6,994 bases of DNA from Spirochaetaceae bacterium (GCA_003566875.1 PXBQ01000221.1:1-6994); one strand, 5' to 3'; counted from the first letter of the stretch, positions 1 to 5,999 are shown. A program made the numbers and translations. Notes: generated from the letters alone by a model not told the origin.

Positions 1-2
1 CG

Positions 3-146
3 ATCGACGGCTTTCTCACGAACTGCTCGCAAAGCAACAAAGGCGGAGAACAGCTACAGCGATCGGGGTACCGGGTGATCTCGCAGTTTGCGATGGGCCT
101 CTTCGGCCAACTTCTCGGTGCGCTCGCGGCAGACCGAACTCGATAA
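3..146 (+). CDS. C-terminal end of an unidentified protein (5'-truncated)
   Basis: The third forward frame is open from the left edge to a TAA at 144-146 and gives 47 residues. Its codons are mostly G/C in the third position, as in the clear genes here, and the residues look like a normal globular C-terminus (GGEQLQRSGYRV, then a hydrophobic FAMGLFGQLLGAL tail). The other two forward frames look less protein-like and have no supporting features. I do not recognise the family. The pattern GFL..SQ...GG..L...GYRV faintly recalls the C-terminal part of xanthine- or orotate-type phosphoribosyltransferases, but this is too short to assign. The real start lies outside the window. No clear terminator hairpin follows, only a run of six T at 161-166. 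Confidence 0.45.
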   Translation: MDGFLTNCSQSNKGGEQLQRSGYRVISQFAMGLFGQLLGALAADRTR

Positions 147-176
147 CGGCAATTGTATTCTTTTTTACAACCCGGA

Positions 177-205
177 TTGACATACGCGGCGACCGACCGT
201 ACAAT
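177..205 (+). promoter_or_regulatory. Sigma-70 promoter for the small BON-like gene
   Basis: A perfect -35 box TTGACA (177-182) is followed, after a 17-base spacer, by a -10 box TACAAT (200-205) that matches five of six consensus positions. Transcription should begin near 212, giving an A-rich leader of about 57 bases before the ATG at 269. This is the closest match to consensus in the window and predicts strong, possibly constitutive expression. No operator-like dyad is evident around it. Confidence 0.85.
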
Positions 206-268
206 AGGGATCGATAGTGATAAGTTCCGTTGACGAAACAAGAAACAAAGAATACCAAGGGGTGTACC

Positions 269-514
269 ATGGCTTCCAAAGTTCAGACGGTCTTGACCAA
301 ACTCCGGATGACGATCGACTCGGACAAGAGCATTCGAGAACCCGGCAAAGTATCCATTTCAGTTCAAAAGACAATGCCGGTGTTTGGAAAGACAAAGATT
401 GTCTTAACCGGCCGCGCAACGTCCGAGTCGGAGAAGACGTACATCGAGGAACTGGCCAAAAATACCGCAACCGGATTCGAGGTCGAGTCGCGACTCGGCG
501 TCCGAACGACGTAG
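269..514 (+). CDS. Small basic protein resembling a single BON domain (81 aa)
   Basis: This 81-residue protein has no signal peptide or membrane segment and is lysine/arginine-rich, so it is probably cytoplasmic. Residues 27-77 have the rhythm of a BON domain: a strand (VSISVQKT), a second strand KIVLTGRAT, a helix beginning SESEKTYIEELA, and a last strand FEVESRLGV. BON domains are small alpha/beta modules, usually paired in periplasmic OsmY-like proteins or attached to channels or LysM proteins. A lone cytoplasmic copy is less usual. The family call is by pattern only. I chose the ATG at 269 because AAGGGG at 257-262 sits 6 bases upstream. A TTG at 230 in the same frame would add 13 residues but has no such site. 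The gene has its own strong promoter and terminator, so it is a monocistronic unit. It could equally be an unrelated conserved hypothetical. Confidence 0.7.
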   Translation: MASKVQTVLTKLRMTIDSDKSIREPGKVSISVQKTMPVFGKTKIVLTGRATSESEKTYIEELAKNTATGFEVESRLGVRTT

Positions 515-526
515 AATTTCCCGGCA

Positions 527-561
527 CGCCGACAGTGAAAACGTAAGTTTTCCCCTCGGCG
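527..561. repeat. Two-part inverted repeat downstream of the small gene
   Basis: The inner stem GAAAAC/GTTTTC (537-542 and 547-552) encloses a GTAA tetraloop. An outer stem CGCCGA/TCGGCG (527-532 and 556-561) closes around it, with an asymmetric internal loop of four and three bases. No T-run follows on either strand, so it is not a standard intrinsic terminator by itself. It lies between convergent genes and could protect a 3' end or assist termination. The fold is inferred from complementarity only. Confidence 0.45.
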
Positions 562-568
562 CATCCGA

Positions 569-621
569 ACGGCCGATATCACTGTTGCCCATGGGCAAGG
601 GTGTTACCGGCCGTTTTTTTT
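569..621 (+). terminator. Hairpin terminator of the BON-like gene
   Basis: ACGGCCG (569-575) pairs with CGGCCGT (608-614), and eight T follow directly (614-621). Within the loop, a perfect 14-base palindrome TTGCCCATGGGCAA (585-598) and a CAC/GTG pair (580-582 with 601-603) can stack to make one long imperfect hairpin. This has the form of a rho-independent terminator for rightward transcription. Its 3' arm and T-run lie inside the last codons of the convergent MutS-like gene, which reads the T-run as consecutive lysine codons on the other strand. There is no T-run on the opposite side, so it should work well in one direction only. Confidence 0.65.
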
Positions 622-2322
622 CGCGTCTTCCAGTATCTCTTTCGGATACCCCAAGTGCTCGAGTAGACGTATAGCGTTTCGCGTCGAGACGATCCCCGCT
701 TTGAGCGTGTAATCAAACGTTATCCCGTCGTCATTAACGTCATCGGCAAGATGAAGAAGAGTATAACTGTCGGTCATCGTCTGCGCGATCTCGAGGTCGT
801 GCGTCGCGGCGATCGTGATCGCGTTCCGCTCGGCGAGATACCGGAGAATCGCGATCGCGGCGCGCACGCGTTCGACCGTGTTCGTCCCGGACAGGACTTC
901 GTCGATAATCGCGAGCAACGGTGGGCTCTGCGCCGAAAACCGGATCACGTCGTGAATTCTTTCGGCTTCGGTCAGGTACGAGCTCTTGCCCGCCGCAAGA
1001 TCGTCGCGTTTACTGATCGACGACACGACGCGAAAAACCGTTGTCCGATATGACTGTGCGGCGCACGCGACAATCGACTGTGCGAGTATCTGGTTAAGCC
1101 CGATCGCGCGAAGTAGAGTCGATTTGCCTGACATGTTCGAGCCCGTCAACACGATCCCCGGCCGGCCGAGGTCGATCGAATTTGCCACGGGTTTAGGCAA
1201 CAGGGGATGCACGATCCCGTCCGCGAGTATCCGCGTCCCTTCGGTGAACTCAGGGACGCAACGGACGCCGTACGTCTCGCGGAACGACGCCGCCGAGAGA
1301 AGTGCATCGAGCTCGCCGATCGACCTGAACAAAACCTTCAGGTCGCTCTTCCGATTCTCGATCGCCGATCGGGAGGCATAGTAACCGAGAACCTCGAGAA
1401 GAAACAGTGCGTTGATATACTCAACCGCGACGTCGAGGATATCGCTCGGGTCAGGCCGTTTCCCGAGCACGAAACCGGTTCGACGATACACTCCCGCCAC
1501 ACGCGCGGTGGCTTTTCCGAGCTGCGGCGCAACGTCGCCGATCCCGTTTTGCCCGACAAGGCGCCGGGCAGCTGAGATCATCCGGCGGAGATACGAGACC
1601 GATTCGACCCTGTGCTCAAATCGCCGCCGAAGAACCGTATGCAGAATCGCGTTAGATAGGAACACGGGCACCGCGGGGAAAATGATCGCGCCGGGTCCTA
1701 CCACAAATACCAGCACGATCGAGAGAATCGCGGCCGAGAACATCGCAACCGCGAGTGGAAGCAGATTGGCGGAAGTATCCGGGCTTCCCCAGAGCAACCT
1801 CACGACATCGTGCCCCTTCTGCTCACCGAGAGTGGTCGCCGCATCGAACACGGCAAACCGCAGACCGCGGTCCTCACCGAGACGCTCGATGACCGCGGCA
1901 CGGTTTTCGATTCGGTCGCTTTCGAGCAGGGGACGCCGCAACGCCGAGTACAGCGTTGTTCGTCCTGGCGTCGAGCGAGTCTGATCGATCCGTGCGAACA
2001 CCTCGTCGAACCCGAGGTCGGTCCACGTCACGTCGTCGACGATCGGCTCGTCGCCACGTTCGAGCAGGAGCTCGTGCAAAAGCTCTACGTTCTCGCGCTT
2101 CCTGCCGGGATCGCCCTTTGATCCCCACATCTTCTCGAGCGCTTCGACTCTGCCCTTCCGGCGGATCGTCCGGCTCACGCGAAACGCTGCGTACAGCGGG
2201 AGCACTGCGAACGACATGATCAAGTAGTTTACCGGGTCGTAGTTGTACCCGTACGTTCCAAAGACGACGATGATGATAACGGCACCGGCGACAAGGCCTA
2301 AACGAAGAGGTCGTAACGGCAT
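604..2322 (-). CDS. Membrane-anchored MutS-like ATPase (572 aa)
   Basis: This protein belongs to the MutS-related ABC-type ATPases. The C-terminal ATPase domain (about 385-560) is intact: Walker A GSNMSGKST (394-402), a signature region beginning SISKRDDLAAGKSSYL (435-450), Walker B LLAIIDEVLSGT (469-480) and the H-loop ATHD (506-509). Residues about 100-350 resemble the MutS core/lever domain (GRTTLYSALRRPL near 120 and ELDALLSAASF near 337). The protein is much shorter than MutS (about 850 aa) and lacks the N-terminal mismatch-binding domain. Four hydrophobic segments are visible: a pair at about 8-21 and 33-48, and a second pair at about 186-208 and 211-229 inserted in the core region. It should therefore sit in the inner membrane with the ATPase in the cytoplasm. 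Similar short MutS-related proteins occur in other bacteria, with no established role known to me. Classical mismatch repair is unlikely. The ATG at 2322 has no Shine-Dalgarno sequence (see its promoter). Confidence 0.9.
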   Translation of the reverse strand: MPLRPLRLGLVAGAVIIIVVFGTYGYNYDPVNYLIMSFAVLPLYAAFRVSRTIRRKGRVEALEKMWGSKGDPGRKRENVELLHELLLERGDEPIVDDVTWTDLGFDEVFARIDQTRSTPGRTTLYSALRRPLLESDRIENRAAVIERLGEDRGLRFAVFDAATTLGEQKGHDVVRLLWGSPDTSANLLPLAVAMFSAAILSIVLVFVVGPGAIIFPAVPVFLSNAILHTVLRRRFEHRVESVSYLRRMISAARRLVGQNGIGDVAPQLGKATARVAGVYRRTGFVLGKRPDPSDILDVAVEYINALFLLEVLGYYASRSAIENRKSDLKVLFRSIGELDALLSAASFRETYGVRCVPEFTEGTRILADGIVHPLLPKPVANSIDLGRPGIVLTGSNMSGKSTLLRAIGLNQILAQSIVACAAQSYRTTVFRVVSSISKRDDLAAGKSSYLTEAERIHDVIRFSAQSPPLLAIIDEVLSGTNTVERVRAAIAILRYLAERNAITIAATHDLEIAQTMTDSYTLLHLADDVNDDGITFDYTLKAGIVSTRNAIRLLEHLGYPKEILEDAKKNGR

Positions 2323-2327
2323 TCGGC

Positions 2328-2357
2328 ATTATTGCCCGGACGGTCGCTCGTTGTCAC
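2328..2357 (-). promoter_or_regulatory. Promoter of the MutS-like gene, probably giving a leaderless mRNA
   Basis: On the minus strand, GTGACA (2357-2352) matches five of six -35 positions. After an 18-base spacer comes AATAAT (2333-2328), matching five of six -10 positions. Only five bases separate the -10 box from the ATG at 2322, so transcription should start on or within a base or two of the start codon. No purine-rich ribosome site lies upstream, which agrees with a leaderless message. Confidence 0.6.
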
Positions 2358-2365
2358 CCACGCGG

Positions 2366-2395
2366 TAGACGATTTCGACGGTCACCGAGTACACT
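2366..2395 (+). promoter_or_regulatory. Weaker promoter of the phosphoesterase gene, possibly leaderless
   Basis: TAGACG (2366-2371, four of six -35 positions) and TACACT (2390-2395, four of six -10 positions) are separated by 18 bases. Six bases lie between the -10 box and the ATG at 2402, so the predicted start point falls on the first base of the coding sequence. There is no Shine-Dalgarno sequence upstream. The boxes themselves are weak; the position and the missing ribosome site are the main support. Confidence 0.35.
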
Positions 2396-2401
2396 TGGCG
2401 T

Positions 2402-2971
2402 ATGAAGATCGCGATAATATCCGATATCCACGACAACATCTGGAACTTGCGTGCGGCGCTCGCTCGCCTCGGTGCGTGTGATACGATGGTGTGTTGCGGT
2501 GACCTTTGTTCGCCGTTCGTTATCCCGATGCTCGGATCGAGCTTTGCCGGGACGATTCACGTCGTGTTTGGGAACAACGACGCGGATCTCTTCCGAATCA
2601 CGCAGAATGCGTCTCGGTTCCCAAACGTGGCGCTCCACGGCGAAGTCTTTTTCGGCGTAATCGACGGCGTCCGTGTCGCGGCGAACCATTACAACTCGAT
2701 CGGTCCACACCTCACCGACGCCGCGGATCTGGTGTGTTACGGGCACAATCACGTGTACGCGGTCGAGAAAAAAGGCACGACGCTGATCGTGAACCCGGGA
2801 GCGATCATGGGTTTCAATCCCGGTCTCGGGCACGACGTCCCCGCCACGTTTATGGTGTACGACACCGAAACGCGGGAGGTGGAAGGATACTCTATCGAGA
2901 CGCCGCACGGCTCTGAAACGAGCGCCGACGGCTCGACGGTTAAGCCGTACGAGCCGTCCACAAACGTGTAA
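2402..2971 (+). CDS. YfcE/MJ0936-family metallophosphoesterase (189 aa)
   Basis: This is a small calcineurin-like phosphodiesterase of the YfcE/MJ0936 type, probably cytoplasmic and two-metal dependent. The motifs appear in order: SDIHDN (D8, H10), GDL (D34), GNND (N59), NHYN (H96), YGHNH (H115, H117), and then the typical LIVNPGAIMG stretch (129-137). All seven expected metal ligands are present and the length is normal for the family. Where relatives usually have a HGH-like third motif, this protein has NHYN: the metal-binding histidine is kept but the following glycine and histidine are replaced. Members hydrolyse phosphodiesters such as bis-pNPP in vitro, and the natural substrate is usually unknown. 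The last 20 or so residues are polar and look disordered. The ATG at 2402 directly precedes MKIAIISDIH, so the start is firm. The gene diverges from the MutS-like gene and ends 6 bases from the convergent oxidoreductase. Confidence 0.9.
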   Translation: MKIAIISDIHDNIWNLRAALARLGACDTMVCCGDLCSPFVIPMLGSSFAGTIHVVFGNNDADLFRITQNASRFPNVALHGEVFFGVIDGVRVAANHYNSIGPHLTDAADLVCYGHNHVYAVEKKGTTLIVNPGAIMGFNPGLGHDVPATFMVYDTETREVEGYSIETPHGSETSADGSTVKPYEPSTNV

Positions 2972-2972
2972 A

Positions 2973-2987
2973 CGGCGCTACGCGCCG
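2973..2987 (-). terminator. Short GC hairpin between convergent genes
   Basis: CGGCGC (2973-2978) and GCGCCG (2982-2987) form a perfect 6-bp stem with a 3-base loop. It fills the gap between the two convergent genes and includes the stop codon of the leftward oxidoreductase (2978-2980). Read leftward, the stem is followed by TTTACACGTTT, a poor U-tract. Read rightward there is no T-run. It may slow or partly terminate leftward transcription, but it is not a convincing strong terminator. Confidence 0.3.
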
Positions 2988-4006
2988 GCCGCCGCGGCGT
3001 AGATCCTTTCGATCACTTCGACCGTCTTCACGCCGTCGTCGCCGGGAGAGACCGGCTCCGCGTCGCCGCGCACCCACGCGATAAGATTCCCGGTCGAGAG
3101 TTCGAACGGGTCGGTTTCGCGCAGATGCGGCGTGATCGTCTCGGGAACTCCGTTCCGAGTTGTGTAGATCTCGAGTGGAAAGAGCCGGGCGCCGCCTTCG
3201 GTTCCCCACACTTCAATCGCCATCACGTCTTCTTTGATGTGTCCGGCCCAGCTCACCTCGAAGTTGATCGATCGTCCGGCGCCGAGATCGAGGTGCCCAA
3301 ACGCAAAATCGTCGACGTCAAACGCCGCGGTTCCTGCCGGCCGGTTCGGGTTGTGCCAGGCTCCGCGGCCGTTCACGCCGAATTTGCTGCCGGTCGCCGC
3401 GGCGACGTTCGCGACGTCGGGGTAGCCGAACATCCACAACGCGAGATCGAGGACGTGAACTCCGATGTCGATCAGCGCGCCACCTCCGGCAAGAGCCTTC
3501 TGAGTGAACCACGTCCCCATGCCGGGGATTCCGATCCTGCGAATCCACACCGCACGCGCAAAGTATAACTCGCCGAACTCCCCGGCATCGATCGCTCGTT
3601 TTAGATACGCCACGTCGGCAATGAAACGCCGCTGGTACCCGACCATGAGTTTCTTGCCGGTCGAGCGCGAGGTCTCGACCATCTCACGCGCGGCGGCGGC
3701 CGAGACCGCCATCGGCTTTTCGACGAGCACGTGCGCTCCGGCTTTCATCGCAGCAATCGACATCTCCGCGTGCAGCGCGTTCGGCGTACAGACCGAGACG
3801 ATGTCGGGCTTCTCCTTCGCGAGCATATCGTCGAGCGCGGCGTACCGGCCGGGCACGTGATGCGCGTCGGCCGCCTCGCGCAACCGCTGCTCGTTCATGT
3901 CGCACAACGCGACGACCTCGACCGAGCCGTGTTTGCGGTACCCATCGATGTGCCGCCGCCCGGGCCACCCGGCTCCGACGACCGCTACGCGCAGAGTCTC
4001 ACCCAT
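2978..4006 (-). CDS. Gfo/Idh/MocA-family NAD(P)-dependent oxidoreductase (342 aa)
   Basis: This is a typical-length member of the Gfo/Idh/MocA family, whose members oxidise or reduce sugars, inositols and related compounds with NAD(P). The N-terminal Rossmann fold (about 5-125) has GAGWPG at 11-16, the acidic end of the second strand at CD (35-36), CTPNALHAE at 73-81 and the conserved EKP (96-98) with catalytic Lys97. The C-terminal domain carries GGGALIDIGVHVLDLALW (174-191), where Asp180 and His184 match the conserved active-site positions. The substrate cannot be told from sequence, and no sugar transporter or kinase lies nearby. I chose the ATG at 4006 because GGAGG (4017-4013) lies 6 bases upstream. 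An ATG at 4012 directly abuts that site, and the ATG at 4048 would add 14 residues without one. It diverges from the KamA-like gene. Confidence 0.93.
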   Translation of the reverse strand: MGETLRVAVVGAGWPGRRHIDGYRKHGSVEVVALCDMNEQRLREAADAHHVPGRYAALDDMLAKEKPDIVSVCTPNALHAEMSIAAMKAGAHVLVEKPMAVSAAAAREMVETSRSTGKKLMVGYQRRFIADVAYLKRAIDAGEFGELYFARAVWIRRIGIPGMGTWFTQKALAGGGALIDIGVHVLDLALWMFGYPDVANVAAATGSKFGVNGRGAWHNPNRPAGTAAFDVDDFAFGHLDLGAGRSINFEVSWAGHIKEDVMAIEVWGTEGGARLFPLEIYTTRNGVPETITPHLRETDPFELSTGNLIAWVRGDAEPVSPGDDGVKTVEVIERIYAAAAGA

Positions 4007-4038
4007 ATTCATCCTCCGATGTGCAAAAATGTTGGGCG

Positions 4039-4068
4039 ATAGTACCACATAGCGTGCATCCGTGTCGC
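4039..4068 (-). promoter_or_regulatory. Probable promoter of the oxidoreductase gene
   Basis: On the minus strand, GCGACA (4068-4063) and TACTAT (4044-4039) stand 18 bases apart; each matches four or five consensus positions. Transcription would begin near 4032, leaving a leader of about 26 bases that contains the GGAGG site. The -35 box overlaps the nested inverted repeat at 4053-4077, so a protein bound there could affect this promoter. Confidence 0.45.
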
Positions 4069-4077
4069 ACGTCCACG
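4053..4077. promoter_or_regulatory. Nested inverted repeat between divergent promoters (candidate operator)
   Basis: CGTG (4053-4056), CGTG (4061-4064), CACG (4068-4071) and CACG (4074-4077) form two nested dyads. The inner one is CGTG-TCG-CACG, centred on 4066. The repeat overlaps the leftward -35 box and ends three bases before the rightward TTGACA. Its placement suits a regulator acting on both genes, but the half-sites are only four bases in a GC-rich region and chance is possible. Confidence 0.3.
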
Positions 4078-4080
4078 AGT

Positions 4081-4110
4081 TTGACAGTTAAATCGCGCGG
4101 CGGGTACAAT
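4081..4110 (+). promoter_or_regulatory. Sigma-70 promoter of the KamA-family gene
   Basis: A perfect -35 box TTGACA (4081-4086) and the -10 box TACAAT (4105-4110) are separated by 18 bases. The two hexamers are identical to those of the small BON-like gene. Transcription should start near 4117, giving a leader of about 44 bases that includes the GGAGG at 4151-4155. Confidence 0.82.
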
Positions 4111-4160
4111 GAACGTCTACGCACCGAACAGACCGGCTATATTCGGCGATGGAGGTACGT

Positions 4161-5999
4161 ATGGCACTCCGGTTCATCCCGATCGACTCGCCAAAAACCT
4201 CGTTCATCGCGGGCATGAACGAGGCGAACCCCGAGATCGTCATGGCGATCCGTGACGCGTCGGACGTTGAAGACGCGCGCCGACGCGTCTTCCGGTACTT
4301 GACGGATCAGGAAGAGCACCTCTTTTTTGACTCGGCGGGCGCAGGGCCGATAGAAGCAGCAACGCGGCGCTCCGCAGTGCACGTGCTCAAGGCGGTTTTT
4401 TCGCCGCAAAACGAGAAGAAGTGTAAGGCTGCAGCGCTCGCCCCGCTTCGAGACGCGCTCACCGCGGACGATTCGGCTGTTCTACGCGAGGTCTCGGCGG
4501 GTTTCCTCGAGGAGTTCCGGCGCCTGTTCGCCGGCGTCAACGGCGTCGCGAGTCTTCCGTTAGACGACGAGGCTGCGCCCGACGGCGAACACGCGCCGAC
4601 CGCCGCCGAGAGCGAGCGCGCCGCGTCGTGCCGGCGCTCCGACGAGCTCGACCGGCTCTCCGGGCCGCTGCACGCGCGCGTCGCCCGATACCCAAACGGA
4701 CTCGCGGCGCAGCACGTCGTACGCCGACGAGAGACCTCCGCCCGGATCCGCCGCGCACTCGGCGTGACGGCCCGCGACTGGAACGACTGGCAGTGGCAGC
4801 TCGTGCACGTTTTTCGCGATGAGCGGAAAATCGCCGAGTTTGTCGATCTTACCGACGACGAGTCCGAGGCGATCAAACTCGCACGGACAAACCGCGTACC
4901 GTTTGCCGTCACGCCGCACTACCTCTCGCTGATGGAGCGGAGTTCCGACCGAACGCTCGACCACGCTATCCGTGCGCAGGTCTTCCCACCTCTCGAGTAC
5001 GTCGAGTACATCGTTGCGAACGCCGATCAACGCGGAACGGTACTGGACTTCATGCACGAGCACGAGACGTCTCCGGTTGCCGGTGTCACACGGAGATACC
5101 CGCTCATCGCGATCTTGAAACCGTATATCTCGTGCGCGCAGATCTGCGTCTACTGCCAGCGAAACTGGGAGATCGAAGACGTGACGTCGGCACGCGCTAT
5201 CGCTCCGCAGGCGATGATCGACGCGGCACTTAAGTGGTTTTCCGCGCACCCGGCGATAACCGAGATCCTCGTGACCGGCGGCGACCCGATGTTGATGGGC
5301 GATGCCTCGCTCGCGGCGTTACTCGATCGCATCGCCGCGATACCGCACATCGAACGAATCCGTATCGGAACGCGCACGCCGGTCGCGCTTCCGCAACGGT
5401 TGACGCCGAGACTCGCCAAGATCCTGGCAAAACACCACGTACCCGGCCGCCGTGAGATCTGCGTCGTTACCCATATCGAACACCCGTTCGAGCTTACGCC
5501 CGAGACCGTACGCGGCGTGACGCGAATTCGACGGAACGGGATGAACATGTACAACCAGCGCGTCTTCACGATCGAGAACAGCCGCAGATTTGAGAGCGCT
5601 GCGACGCGAGTCGCGATCAAGAAGATCGGAATCGATCCGTACTATACCTTTAACACAAAAGGGAAGGAAGAGACTCGCGAGTATCGCGTTCCGATAGCGC
5701 GTATCCTCCAGGAGTGGAAAGAAGAGGCCCGGATGCTGCCGGGAGTGGTTAGAACCGACGAGCCGGTGTTCAACGTGCCCGGCATCGGGAAGAACTATCT
5801 ACGGATGTCTCGAGACCACGCGGTGATCATGATCTCTCCGATCGGCGAGCGATTCTACGAGTTTCTCCCGTGGGACCGGAACATCGAACCGACGCACTCC
5901 TACGTGCACCGTGATGTTCCGATCGAAGGGTATCTGCGTGAACTCAAACGCCGCGGCGAGGACCCGGCTGAGTACGACTCGATCTGGTACTACTACTAG
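4161..5999 (+). CDS. Long KamA-family radical SAM/PLP protein, lysine 2,3-aminomutase-like (612 aa)
   Basis: Residues about 200-560 align along their length with clostridial lysine 2,3-aminomutase (LAM, about 416 aa), starting at DWNDWQWQ (206-213). Kept features are the 4Fe-4S motif CxxxCxxC (C325, C329, C332), R334 (matching LAM R134, which holds the substrate carboxylate), the SAM motif GGD (373-375), RIGTRTPVALPQR (401-413), and K544 in PGIGK, matching the PLP lysine K337 in a loop two glycines shorter. Changed features are LAM D293, here K500, and LAM D330, here N538; these aspartates bind the lysine side-chain amine. The zinc cysteines of LAM's C-terminus are absent. Residues 1-130 form an unrecognised domain, followed by an Ala/Arg/Glu-rich linker (about 135-200). 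The likely reaction is a radical 1,2-amino shift, but probably not on lysine. LAM comparison is from memory. The ATG at 4161 has GGAGG five bases upstream; an ATG at 4149 overlaps that site. Confidence 0.93.
   Translation: MALRFIPIDSPKTSFIAGMNEANPEIVMAIRDASDVEDARRRVFRYLTDQEEHLFFDSAGAGPIEAATRRSAVHVLKAVFSPQNEKKCKAAALAPLRDALTADDSAVLREVSAGFLEEFRRLFAGVNGVASLPLDDEAAPDGEHAPTAAESERAASCRRSDELDRLSGPLHARVARYPNGLAAQHVVRRRETSARIRRALGVTARDWNDWQWQLVHVFRDERKIAEFVDLTDDESEAIKLARTNRVPFAVTPHYLSLMERSSDRTLDHAIRAQVFPPLEYVEYIVANADQRGTVLDFMHEHETSPVAGVTRRYPLIAILKPYISCAQICVYCQRNWEIEDVTSARAIAPQAMIDAALKWFSAHPAITEILVTGGDPMLMGDASLAALLDRIAAIPHIERIRIGTRTPVALPQRLTPRLAKILAKHHVPGRREICVVTHIEHPFELTPETVRGVTRIRRNGMNMYNQRVFTIENSRRFESAATRVAIKKIGIDPYYTFNTKGKEETREYRVPIARILQEWKEEARMLPGVVRTDEPVFNVPGIGKNYLRMSRDHAVIMISPIGERFYEFLPWDRNIEPTHSYVHRDVPIEGYLRELKRRGEDPAEYDSIWYYY

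Noticed and set aside
151..170. Possible terminator (T-run 161-166) after the truncated first gene
   Set aside because: No stem of more than three or four pairs lies immediately upstream of the T-run, so an intrinsic terminator cannot be supported.
16..279. Minus-strand open frame covering the left intergenic region
   Set aside because: It runs through the TTGACA/TACAAT promoter and the start of the BON-like gene, and its product looks like random translation.
1412..1984. A 190-residue open frame on the plus strand inside the MutS-like gene
   Set aside because: It is antisense to a gene with complete ATPase motifs. Its product is Arg/Ser/Thr-rich with no domain pattern, as expected when a GC-biased gene is read backwards, and it has no ribosome site.
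1874..2329. A 151-residue minus-strand frame starting seven bases upstream of the MutS-like start
   Set aside because: It overlaps the MutS-like gene in another frame, is Arg/Pro-rich and shows no domain. The MutS frame explains this DNA.
4560..5249. A 229-residue open frame on the minus strand inside the KamA-like gene
   Set aside because: It is the complement of a conserved radical SAM coding region, has no recognisable motifs and is Arg/Val-rich. It is a shadow of the real gene.
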